Below, piece by piece: positions 39,080-50,600 of a stretch of DNA of 64,000 nt. Location: contig VTPC01000030.1 of NCBI GenBank assembly GCA_011009095.1, forward strand, positions 187,810 to 251,809, given 5' to 3'. Source of the stretch: Ignelater luminosus. Taxonomy: Eukaryota > Arthropoda > Insecta > Coleoptera > Elateridae. Within the stretch, counting starts at the first letter, position 1. Every line of letters starts with the position of its first letter. The position numbers and the translations under genes are program-made. Below the pieces are notes generated by a model that was given only the letters and a program-made list of their open reading frames with translations, made no database searches and was not told the DNA's origin.

Positions 39080-39610
39080 TCAATGTGGCATTTTCTGGCA
39101 CATTCTCGAAGCTAAATGCCATAAATCTAAAACGGTTTCAGAATATGGTTGTAGATCATCACTTTCATATGTATAACTGAACGTCTTCTTAACAGCCAGT
39201 ACACCTTTCTATACATTACAGTTAGTTTGGAATCCTAATTTTTAGATATAGCTTTTTAAACAATTATGCACTTTATTAGAAATAAGATCATAACCAGGTG
39301 CTTTTTTTGAGGATGTTGTTTTTGATTTTACTAACTAACCCTTCTGCAGTAATCATGGTCATCTTAGCTTTCTTTCAATTTGCTACCAAGTGCATGTCAA
39401 GACCATTAATACTTCGTTAGGCTTAAAGATGTGTCCTAAGTGTTCAGCAAAAGCAACGACTTTCTTGCTTATTATTTTTGGCTCAGTTGCTAGCTTCACC
39501 CTTAATTGAGAAGGTTCTCTACCTTTTTTCATAACATCTATTAATACTCATTTTTCCACTTTGCTGTGGGTCTCCTTCTTGCTATACCACAAGTTTTCAA
39601 ATGAAAACGT
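39080..39610 (-). pseudogene. jockey-type LINE reverse transcriptase with internal deletion
   Basis: Minus-strand reading, high to low coordinates. SLWYSKKETHSK (near 39600) is followed by KKVVAFAEHLGHIFKPNE (39414-39465) and KKAPGYDLISNKV (39265-39315). The sequence then jumps directly to YWLL...IYNHILKPF and IYGI (39090-39205). In intact jockey proteins, AFAEHL...F.PN and KKAPG.D.I sit before the polymerase core, while YWLL...LKPIW.YGIQLWG lies after it. The whole core (PISLLP to FADD) is therefore deleted. The copy at 44627-46905 shows the same landmarks. Several stops are present. Confidence 0.65.
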
Positions 39611-40150
39611 GCAAACTAATCTTTAGATGAAAGTACTCCATAAATTGATATTGCTATTGGGCTAAGGTTTGAAAGATATCCAGGCATCCAATACAATTTT
39701 TGATATGGTGAAGTTAACAAAGCTAATTATGCCAGGTGGAATATTGAATTTGGGCAAATCCGCTTTCTCTCTCTGTTGACATGCTTTTAATAAACATCTT
39801 GATCAGATGGAATTTTTCTCAACGTTGCAACTGATCTTTCTACATTCAGTTCAGACCTATACATTCAATGCTTCCCATAGCGCAAAATATAAACTAGATG
39901 AAGACACTTTCTGGCAATTTTATGTTACTTGCTTCTACAACACTATGCTTCTATACATGAGGCTAAAAATTCAAGGATAGATACAATTTTTACTAGAAAT
40001 TTGAATTTAGTTTTTCTGTAGATATACTGAAAGATCTGCACCTTATTCAAGATATTATTACTATATCTTCCTTTTTCTGCTGTAATTCTCTTTTCTTACT
40101 CTCTTGTCTTTCTTTACGAAGTTGCAAAGAAAAGCAAAGGGGGAGAAAGT

Positions 40151-40403
40151 CCTTCTTCAACATCATCTAAACACGATTTTGAGGACAGATAAGTAGTAGT
40201 GTCAAAGACTTTAGATTTCATGTTTTCTCTGATAATTTCTTCACCGGTTCTAATAGTTTTTTCGCGTTTTTCTGTTTCTTTACTGTATTACTCCGTCTAT
40301 CGGCTAATATTTTATGCTTAGCATTTCAAAAATACACGACTATTGTTGCTTTTTGTGTTCTAGTTATAATGGTATCTCCACATTTTTGTTGCAATGTCTC
40401 TTA
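40151..40403. repeat. Direct repeat, copy 2 (pairs with 38465-38708)
   Basis: See the partner at 38465. The two copies bracket the deleted jockey-type LINE, with about 1.45 kb between them. On the minus strand this copy reads RENMKSKVFDTTTYLSSKSC near 40165-40225. The arrangement resembles flanking repeats or a tandem duplication, and no known terminal structure was recognised. Confidence 0.65.
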
Positions 40404-43400
40404 CTTGGGTTATCTCCTTAATATTATCTCATATACCGTAAAACTAAATGAACTGTGAGGGGTAAGAATCTGTTTATTGCTACTTGTATTGGTACCTGCT
40501 ATCTCGTATTGGCTTGTTTAACCATCTAAGAAATGCCTGTCATAGCCTGCTACAAGTACATTACTTTTAAGTACTTAACTTTAAATAATTCAATAATATC
40601 AATTATCTACTTTTATAAGAATTTCTCATGTAGTAAGAAACCGTAAAATCCAACATTCTACACAAAGTGACACAACGACAATAAAAGGAATCTTAATTTG
40701 TTAAAATTTAAAAATAAATTTTCTCACGCAGATACAGAAAAATTTTCTTCCTTAAGGCAGCCAAGAAAATTTCTATTGCCATTAATCATAATGATTAGTT
40801 TTAGTTGAAGTTGACACCTAAAGTATGTACGACGTAAGTAAGCATGTGTTCTGATAATTGGCTAAAACTGTTTGCATGTGCTATTATGTAGTGTCTGTTC
40901 TTCTTTATTGATATTATTAATGAACTGACATTTCATTTCGTACTTCAAGTGATGCTGATTTCCCTCGAACGCATTAGATGAGTGATATTACTACCATGAA
41001 TATTAATGAGTTACCTGGAGGTCAAGTTTTATATACGAACATAGAAAAGTTCACTGTATTCTATTTATCTACTGAATAATTATTATTAGTCACTATTTGT
41101 TAAAGGAGCGCATCCATTACAACTTTTTGAGAGAAAAAAAAAACTTTCGATTATGTCATTTACAACCTTGTAGGTATCTTTTAACAGGATTCTTTAAAAA
41201 TGTAATGAAAACATTAGTTTAAATAGAATAATATATGTGTGAATGAGTAATTTTGAAGTTTGATATACAACATTAAAAATGAAAAATACAATAATTAATT
41301 ACTAAAACTACCTCACTACTATATTGCTCTTTAAAAATCGTTGTTTTTGTCTATTACGATTAGATAAGCTCTGCAGAATATTCACCTTGTATCATACGGA
41401 TAAATAACGTAAAGTAACTTGATAATTTTGTCAGTTTATTTTGATTCTTACAAAACTTCTTTAAAAACTTCAAGAATAAAGCAAAAACATAATTATAGAC
41501 TTTAAAGAAGTGTCATTGTTTGAACGAGCATGTATAGTAGATTGTTTCTGATTTATCAAAAATTTAAAATTCTAGGTCCTAATAAATCAGAAGAATGATA
41601 CATACAATAACGATCCGTTCAGGATATTTTATTATTTTACTATAACAAGATTGCGGTAATCTTTTTAAGCATTTATATGGTTTTACTTCCTTGGAGTAGG
41701 TTGTCGATTACTACGATGCTGATTCGCAAAGAGAAAGCCTATCTTTTGATCAGGTACGATCGTTTCTCACATTATTGTGTATTTGATTATGTTACCAGCA
41801 AACTACTACGTGAATTTTAGAGTTTTTAGGGTTTGCTACCGTTCTTTGATTTGAGTTTTAGAGTAGCCAGCCGTACTGGGTAGGTCGAATGTATTCCATT
41901 TTTTACTATTGCTAAGAGTCGGCAATACCTCGTGGTACGAATTCATAAGCTGATTACTGCAGCATATACCGTGGAGTCTGTAAAAAAACAATAAAAAGAA
42001 TATTGATATCTCGAAAGGAAGCATTCTCAACGGAGTTCCACTAGTGGAAAAGATAGATATGATTGATCTCTTAGAAACACCAGATCTAATAGAGCAGAAT
42101 GAGTACTAGATTTCCTAAAGAAAGTAACACGAACACTACGAAACTTGACCACAAAAGCATTCATAATAATATTAATACTTTATTTGACAACGGCAGGATT
42201 AGTAATTCTAAGATGCCAGGATAATAGTCTCGGGAAATACCTACAAAGACGAATATCCCCCAGGTTAATTCAGACTATACCTATCCGTAGTTGGCTAACG
42301 ATTTGTTATGCAGGCGTGCAAGAAAAGACTGCTACAGGATGATGTATGCATTATTGGTCGTTGCATTCTAAAATAAAATACCAAAGATAATCTAAAGGCT
42401 ATAGCCATAAAAACCCTGATTACCAACTATCCTGAAGAACGTAATCCAAACCCACCAAACATGCAGAGTCTACACAACTTCTATTTCTAATAGGTACTTT
42501 CACTCGGAGCATTTACACATCATGAACTATACAAGATGATAACGAATTTGATTGTACTAACTATACTACAAACGATAGTGCATTTCCGCTGCCATTCAAA
42601 CATTTACTTACCAATAGCCTTGGCAAGTCAACAGTACTCTTCCATCTGAAGCATCACAACATCCAAGCACAAAGAGATATTAGAAGCGAGACATACTTCT
42701 AACCCATTATGCACCAGCTGATACAACATAAGCATCTTTGTGAAGGTTTACACAAACAAAGAAACTGGAATACACTAACATAATATGCAAATAATCTCAG
42801 AAATACAATCCAAAAGTGGAAACTTAAACACCTTGCGGCAAGCTAAACACATTCATCTGGATTAATCAAAATCCATTTATTCCACTTCAGTAAAAGCTAG
42901 CTGTATTAACAAACAGAAATACAACTAAGTAAGTATAATCCCTGCATTATTACTCTATTAGAGAATAAGGAAGTTAAATCTTTAAGATATTTAGGAAGTT
43001 TGAAAGAATAATTGGCCGCGCCATGATCCAACCAACCAACCAACCATTAAATAATGCAAACAACTAAACCCTTACAACTTCAGCGTTGGAAAAGCAGAAC
43101 TACAGAACTACAGAACTACAATTAACTCTACGACTGGACTTGAGATTATCTTTATGCTCTAAACTAATTAGTTCATAAATTAGGGACGTGAGTTTACGAG
43201 CAACAATAGATTTAACATACTTAGAGTTACTTTGCCCAAAGAAGAACTGAACATGCTGTGAGACAAAACGTAATTTTACTTTAGAACGTTATCTCCAGAT
43301 CTAAATACAGGAAAATCTCTAATTGCCCTATCCCTATTTCCCAAGGGATCTCGTAGGTTTCCTGAAAAAAAAAGCTTGCTTACTTTACTGTAAAGACAGA

Positions 43401-44226
43401 ATTAACCCTTTTCAGAAGACGTAGCTTGAAACGTAGTTTAAGAATGCAACACAACAGAAAGAAGTAAAATAGAAAGAGCTGGATTTAGACGAATTTTTCA
43501 CTTTTACTGATTTGACAATGCATATGTCTAAAAACAAGAAACTCAACATAAAGGAATACTAGCCTCTTGATCGTCTAATAAATCCTCCAATCTTTGGTAA
43601 GCACATGCCAAAGAATTGATATTTTCAGATTCTTCATTATTTGCATTTTTGCCCAACCTGATAATCGTTTGTACAAGATTCAAAATATCTTACATCAAAT
43701 CAAAGAAAGATTCAACTCACAATTTTATTCTTTTTAAAACTTTGTTTGTCCATGAGAGTATGGTACTTCTTCAAGGACCATGCCTTACCTAAATAATTTA
43801 TTCACCCTTTACAGATCATTTTTACAGTACAGTGCTGTCACATTTTTCTTTTTGAACATAAAAAACTAATTCTTGTGGTACTGTTAGGTTCAACCGACGA
43901 TACATGCCAAACTTTGACAAAAAACTCAAAATCTTATGGTTTTGAAGTGGAATGACTTGCAGGTCCGTAACGATGATAATAATGCATGAAAACAAAATTG
44001 TTACTCTTAATCAAATCAATAGTGACCGAGGAAAACCCCAAAACACCATTGCGTGTGATTGAGTACAATGATGATGAGCAGTATCGACAGTACGCGAAAA
44101 AGTGTTAAATGGTATTACAGATTATGTTTCCATGTTCTAGACATTTCCTTACTTAATTCGCATGCAATGTTCTGCATGCAAAATCCTGCAAGAATTTCTC
44201 TTGCGAAGTCTCAGCTGAACCTTATT
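40404..44226. other. Non-coding stretch with two short tandem repeats
   Basis: No gene is recognised. From about 42100 to 43150 the plus strand is unusually rich in A and C, unlike the neighbouring DNA, which could reflect an old retroelement, but no motif is readable. A CCAA repeat (four units) lies near 43028-43044, and an AGAACTAC repeat (three units) near 43100-43123. Confidence 0.4.
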
Positions 44227-44626
44227 NNNNNNNNNNNNNNNNNNNNNNNNNNNNNNNNNNNNNNNNNNNNNNNNNNNNNNNNNNNNNNNNNNNNNNNNNN
44301 NNNNNNNNNNNNNNNNNNNNNNNNNNNNNNNNNNNNNNNNNNNNNNNNNNNNNNNNNNNNNNNNNNNNNNNNNNNNNNNNNNNNNNNNNNNNNNNNNNNN
44401 NNNNNNNNNNNNNNNNNNNNNNNNNNNNNNNNNNNNNNNNNNNNNNNNNNNNNNNNNNNNNNNNNNNNNNNNNNNNNNNNNNNNNNNNNNNNNNNNNNNN
44501 NNNNNNNNNNNNNNNNNNNNNNNNNNNNNNNNNNNNNNNNNNNNNNNNNNNNNNNNNNNNNNNNNNNNNNNNNNNNNNNNNNNNNNNNNNNNNNNNNNNN
44601 NNNNNNNNNNNNNNNNNNNNNNNNNN
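44227..44626. other. Assembly gap (run of N)
   Basis: 400 bases are undetermined. The gap hides the 5' part of the LINE that resumes at 44627. Any reading frame drawn across it is meaningless. Confidence 0.99.
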
Positions 44627-46905
44627 GCCTACAGATGTGAGAAAGACACCTGATCTATTAGACTTCTTTATATCAAAGGGAATTGGATCAAATTATATTG
44701 AAGTAGAAGGCAGTGATGATCTAACATCAGATCATACCCCAGTCCTTCTATGCCTCAATGCAAATATTATCAAAAAGAAAAGAAAAACTAATCTCACAAA
44801 TAAGTATACAGATTGGGACATCTTCAGAGATAAACTGGAAGAGATAATCAATTTAAAAGTAAACTTGAAATCTAAAAAGGACCTAGAAAGGCAATCTAGG
44901 AATTTTATTGAGAATATCAAAACAGCAGCTAGAAAAGCTACCCCTGAAGTAAAAGAAACTCCCATATGTGAAATAAAATATCCTGCTAGTATTAGGGAAC
45001 AAATTAAAGAAAGAAGGAGAGCCAGAAGGATATGACACACTACCCGAAACCCTACTGATAAAACAGAATTCAACAGAATAAGCAATCAAGTCAGAGAAAT
45101 GATTAATACATACAAACAAAATTGCCTCGACGAGTACTTAAATAACCTCGGACCGGAAGTGGACAAGGAATACTCATTGTGGAAAGCGACAAGAAGATAC
45201 AAAAGGCCCGTTACTCGTGTCCCTCCCATAAGAGACACTCAAGGTAACTGACTACGAAAAAACGGTGAAAAAGCTGAATTGTTTGCGCAACATCTAGCAA
45301 ATACATTCCAACCACACGAAATACAGTCTGATATCCAAACTATACCAACTTATCAACCAGAAATAGCATTCAAATTGTTCACACCAATAGAAATAGCAAA
45401 AGAAATAGATCAAAATCTCAATCCAAAAAAGCCACCAGGGGTCGACCAAATATCACCTGGGGTGTTCAAAGAACTGCCAAGGAAGACCATTATCATGCTT
45501 ACATATCTCTTCAATGCCTGCTTACGCTTGGAATACGTTCCTGAGTGCTTCAAGATGGCACAGATAATCATGTTAAAAAAGCCAGATAAGCCAGACGAGG
45601 AAGTTGAATCGTATAGACCGATTTCACTTCTTCCAACAATCTCAAAACTATTCGAGAAACTATTTTTAAAGCGACTTAAGCCTTTAATAAACATCCCGGG
45701 CTTCCAGTTCGGATTCCGAAATAAACACTCAGCTATCGATCAAGTACATCGAGTCATCAAAGTCATTGAACGAGCTTTTGAAGAAGGGAAATATTGCTCT
45801 GCAGTATTCCTTGATGTGTCGCAGGCGTTTGATAGAGTGTGGCACAAAGGTTTAATCCTCAAGATGAGTAAAATGCTACCCAAAAATTACTGCAGATTGC
45901 TAGAATCATACTTAGCTAATCGGCAATTTCGAGTGATGCACGAGGATGCCAAGTCAAAATTTTATCCAATGAAAGCAGGCGTACCGCAGGGAAGTGTGTT
46001 GGGACCCCTTTTGTACCTGCTATATACTGCTGATATTCCAACATCAGATGAGACATTCACCGGAACCTTTGCAGATAATGCTGTAATCATGGCGGTAAAT
46101 GAATCACAATCAATAGCAGTTGAGAAAACTCAACGCACACTGAACAAAATCAACAGATGAACAAAAGACTGGAAAATCAAGCTTAACGAGCTGAAATCAG
46201 TCCACGTCACATATACGCTGCGGCGAAGAAATTGCAGTCTAAGAACATATCTCAACGAGGTACCAATCCCTCAAGCAGAATCAGCAAAATATCTTGGGCT
46301 TCATTTAGATTCAAGATTAAACTGGAAACACCTTCTAAGAAAAAAAGCTGAACAAATCCGCATTAAACAACGACAAATGTATTGGCTGGTTGGACATTAT
46401 TCTAAAATGAATCTTCATTGTAAAAGAACTATTTATCTATCTATATTCAAACCGATATGGATGTATGGGATACAACTTTGGGGTTGTGCACATAAATCTA
46501 ATCGAGAGATAATACAAAAATGTCAAAACAAATTCCTGAGGATGATCACCAACGCGTATCGATACGTAACCAATAACAAAATACATAACGACCTCAATAT
46601 ACCCACGATAGAGGAAGTCATCAAGGAAGGAGCCAATAAACATGAGATTAGACTTCTCAATCATCCAAACGTGGAAGAAATTCAATTATTGGACACAACC
46701 AATGAAAGAAGAAGACTGAAGCGAACAAAACCGCATGAATTATGTAGATAAAAGACGTAAAGAGTACTATTGGCAACTAAGCACTGGTTTAGTATTTCCA
46801 CACAAGTCTTGTTTAATATAAACACAATTCATCTGTACTAATAAATTAATTATATTAAGATTGTAGTAGTCATACCTGAATAAAGGTGTTATATAAAAAA
46901 AAAAA
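44627..46905 (+). mobile_element. jockey-clade LINE, 5' end lost in gap, near-intact frame
   Basis: After the gap the sequence enters the end of an endonuclease domain and continues through a complete reverse transcriptase to the 3' end. A 3' region with AATAAA (about 46841) and GAATAAAGG (about 46880) ends in an A-rich tail at about 46893-46904. Such a tail is expected for jockey elements. It is the best preserved element in the window. The 5' extent is unknown because of the N run, and the target duplication could not be checked. Confidence 0.85.
44637..46751 (+). pseudogene. jockey-type endonuclease/reverse transcriptase, interrupted by three TGA codons
   Basis: A single frame runs for 705 codons with no frameshift. 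The start is the C-terminus of the APE-type endonuclease, including its SDHTPVLL catalytic histidine motif (about 44730). It continues through LWKATRRYKRP (45179) to KKPPGVDQISPGVFKELP (45427-45480). Next come ESYRPISLLPTISKLFEKL (45607-45663) and FQFGFRNKHS (45703). SAVFLDVSQAFDRVWHKGL, the first catalytic aspartate region, is at 45799-45855, and AGVPQGSVLGPLLY is at 45976. The FADD box reads FADN (46068-46079). The C-terminus carries MYWLVGHYSKM and KPIWMYGIQLWG (46375-46485). In-frame TGA codons lie at 45033, 45249 and 46158, each where relatives have Trp. The Asp-to-Asn change at 46077 should abolish polymerase activity. Confidence 0.9.
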
Positions 46906-47514
46906 TGATTGGCACTGACAAATCAATTAAGGTACCTAAAAGAATATCCGAACTGGCTGATAGGTTAACTTTAAACTAGTAGCTGTAGGTTGTTTCCTAT
47001 TTTATGATGTTCTTTCATCAGCTCTACTGTCTGTGAGTTAGGACGAAAGCTTTCTAAGCAAAATTGTAAACGAAATTGGATTTATTCTATAAAAATAATA
47101 ATAAAATTGCAACAAGTTAGTATCGCCTGAGAACACTTCTAGTTCAGCTTTCAGTTATTATGGCAAGCTGTACCCGCTCCATCTACCTTCCTCTCTAACG
47201 ACTGGGAGGTTCCTTCTAATTCTAATAATTCCCCCAACAGCACATATTTGGAATCCATGCTCGTCAAAGATTGTTTCATGTAAATCACAACTTGTGAGGC
47301 TACCGTACTGTACTACAGTCAAGTTCTACGTTGGGCGCCAATCTAAACCCGTCTTTTTTCCTGATGACGAGAAATTGGTTACACATGAATAAAATAAAAA
47401 ATTGATTTATGCAATAACAGGTATAAATTGCAAAATATTTCATTTATTGCAGTATAGTACAGATATTTTCCATATTACCTTGACACTTGACTCAAAATTG
47501 TTTGCTGCCTCGGA
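46906..47514. other. Non-coding stretch, nothing identified
   Basis: This follows the LINE tail. No open frame or family similarity is visible. Confidence 0.4.
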
Positions 47515-47615
47515 ACTAAAACGTTAAAGTTTGCCGATTTCTCGGCTACGGTTTGATGATAGTAGCCTTGTAAAAAAGAACCATCCGCTAGGACTGTCGT
47601 CATGTTTTTTTGCAC
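47515..47615 (+). repeat. Dispersed repeat, copy 2 (pairs with 32810-32930)
   Basis: AAAACGTTAAAGTTTG, CGATTTC and CGGTTTGATG followed by AGTAGC, AAGAACC and GTCATG match the 32.8-kb copy in order and orientation. Flanking sequence on both sides is unrelated, so the visible unit is about 100 bases. Confidence 0.55.
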
Positions 47616-50600
47616 TCGGCTGGATCTTCAAATTATATTATTTTGCAGCAGTCTTTTAAAATTAGAGATTGTTCTATAATTACATTTTTTTTTAATTTAT
47701 TCTTTGATTCTCTCAAATACAGTAAAGATGCAGACAACTGGTGATGAAAACCAAATAGAAATGATTAACTTTCTTCTACCCCATTTCGGTCGATATAATT
47801 CCAAAAACTTTAAATTAATAAGCAAGAAAGCTAGAGTTACTCATCATTAGCAGTACGACTAGCAAAATAAATTATTTGCGTAATTTAACGTTTTTTTACT
47901 AATTAGAGAGAATTTAATAGCCATTTCTGTATTTTTTTCACTTAAAGATGTTTTGTAATAGTATGTGTAATAGTAGATTGGATTTCAGTTGATCGTGCAG
48001 CATTTTAACATTAGTATCACATTTTCGTAATCAAAGAATCATATAAATAAATAAACTTTAATAAGCTGGTTTTTGTATATTAGTAAACAGATCATGGCAT
48101 TAAGCATATACATTTTTTTGGCAACAACACTATCAATTCTACTAACAACATTAAATTAATGAATAAAAATAAGATAAAAATCAACACCTTCATTAATTGA
48201 TAAAATGAAATATACTATTAAAAATAGCCGAAATACTACAGATGTCTGTTTTGAAATTGATACCCAGAAGTGGATTTATATAAAGATATGGCATGATTAA
48301 TTTTATCGAATTTTTCTTCTTAAAATCCTTATAATACCAAATTTATAAAACCGAATTCTAAAGATATATCTTTAAAAGTGCCGAGTGCTTAAAGGAAATA
48401 TAATTTAAACCCATCATTAGATAGTGTCAAATAAAAGATAAATGCAAAAATTTTATTGAATATGGAAATTTTAAATATTATGCGGTGATGTCTAACTATG
48501 TAGATGTTATCAGTTATAAATTTTTACACGTTGTTAAAACATCGCTCACATAAATCCCTACGAAACGAGAAGCCCATATCGGTAGTTTAATACAAAATTT
48601 CTTCGTGTAATCTCGAAAACAAGTGAAGTATCATTTCGAATTGATATAGCGTGACGTGTCCAATTAGTTCCAGGGAGGCAACTTAATTTATGGCACATGC
48701 TGAATCTGGGTTACTTGAAATATGTCCTATACCTTAATTGTCGAAATTGCAAGCAAGCCCTTTCAGAACAACTTTTTTTGAATATCTACATTGTCATTAT
48801 TATTCTACCGTAATCTGCTCCAAGCTATGAAAATGGTCTCGATAAGTAAATCAATTTGTAGCTCGTGTGAAAGAGTACCTAATAAGCTTGAAATTGTCGA
48901 CAAAATAACAGCGCAAGTATAGTTAATTATGTAAAATTATGCGCGAATAAACTGTTATGTGGTGCAGAGCAACAAAACCTCCAGCTATGATCTAGAACGC
49001 TCTTTCTCTTCTTGCAATAAAAAAAGATGAACTTACAAAACGATCGTTTGTTCACAAAGCAATAAAAATAACTCCCTAATCCTTATTAAAATTAATGTGA
49101 GGTATCTAATCATCTCTTTAGTCTCTCACATAACTTAATAGATTTACAGATAGGCTACTGTGCGTTGGAATGTAAATGTCGCCCACACGATTGCCCCGTA
49201 TCGTCAATTTTATCGAATTTTAGGAATGGATGAAATAAGTTCCTGTTGGTCTTTAACATCAGTTATGCGTGTCATTGACCACTACAATTTAGATGCCGCA
49301 CTGCTGTTGGTAAACAAATCCGATTGAGAGGTCGTAGGTTACGCATAGTCGGTCTGTTTGGGTCATTTGTCAACGATACTAGCTAATAATGCACGGTAAA
49401 GGAGCCGAAGATGCTGAACGAACCGCTAACTTTGGTGACACAAATATGAGCAACGGGTCATTTGATGTTTTCATAGAATTATTATAAAGAATAATGATCT
49501 AAGAATATTTGGAGAGATTTTCCCATACTCCACTTTTTTAAATGGATGTTAAACATGCGCTCGTAGCAAAACTGAACGTCCAATAAAATTCTGAGTTCAG
49601 TTTGCATAGATATTTGATGTTATTATTATTGTATATTTTTTCACCTGTTTCTTTTGTCATTATAATCTAAAAAATTTTAATAATAAAGCGCTTGTCCACT
49701 TTCAAAAGAAACGAACAATAATTCATTGAATTTATATTGATCATCTAAAACTATTTCAGTCAAACCCTTCAACTTTTTAAACTTTCAATGCAAAAATCAT
49801 CGTTGTAAAATTTAAATAACCTTTACGTTTGACGTGAATTTATTATGCTTTTTTGTTTGAAATATTCTAATAATGTTTTAAACAAACTATTCGTGCAAAC
49901 CCAAATTTGCAAACTTTTAGTTCAATGTAAATTAACTAATTGTTGTAGAAAATATTTATGTAGTTCAACAACAACAACAAATAGATCAGTGCTGGCAATG
50001 AGCCTTCATTTTCATTATTACAGCTTTCTTTAACTTAATTCATGGTTACCTCAAAACTTATACATGCTATGCTATCCAATTCTCAAAGTGATTTTGTGTG
50101 CTATTGCGATTTCGCAATGAGAGCCGCTGAATGATTATAATTGCATAATCTTTACCCGCAAACTCTAGGTTACTTCTTTTTGTCACTTTTTTCTATTTTT
50201 TCTAGGTAAGGTAATCATTAATATTATCTGAATATCTGAAATGAATTTCATGCGCATACCACAAGGTAGTCTTATACAAAATGCAAGTTGCACTGCACAA
50301 ACAAACAAAATCTCTTTCTAAACAAGTTTTATTTCTTCAGCTAAATTACCTTCTAACCTAGGTCAAAGGGCGACTAACTGACTGGTTGGGGACAGTAAAA
50401 GTGGTCATAGACCCATCCGTTGGAAATTAAGTTTCTAAATTAAGATTGATCAAAGTAGATCGCTGAAAAGGTTAACTCTGACGCAACAGTCATTCATTTA
50501 GAAAAATTCTAACTTGAAAGCTTATTCTGCAAGGTATACAAAGGAACCGAGTAAATAAACATGGCAACTACATGATTACGCTTCTACAAAACTCAGCTCT

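Noticed and set aside
44059..44640. 193-codon open frame across the N run
   Set aside because: It is an artefact: the frame consists mainly of undetermined residues.
45410..45694. 94-codon frame antisense to the jockey reverse transcriptase
   Set aside because: It is a shadow of the real coding strand.
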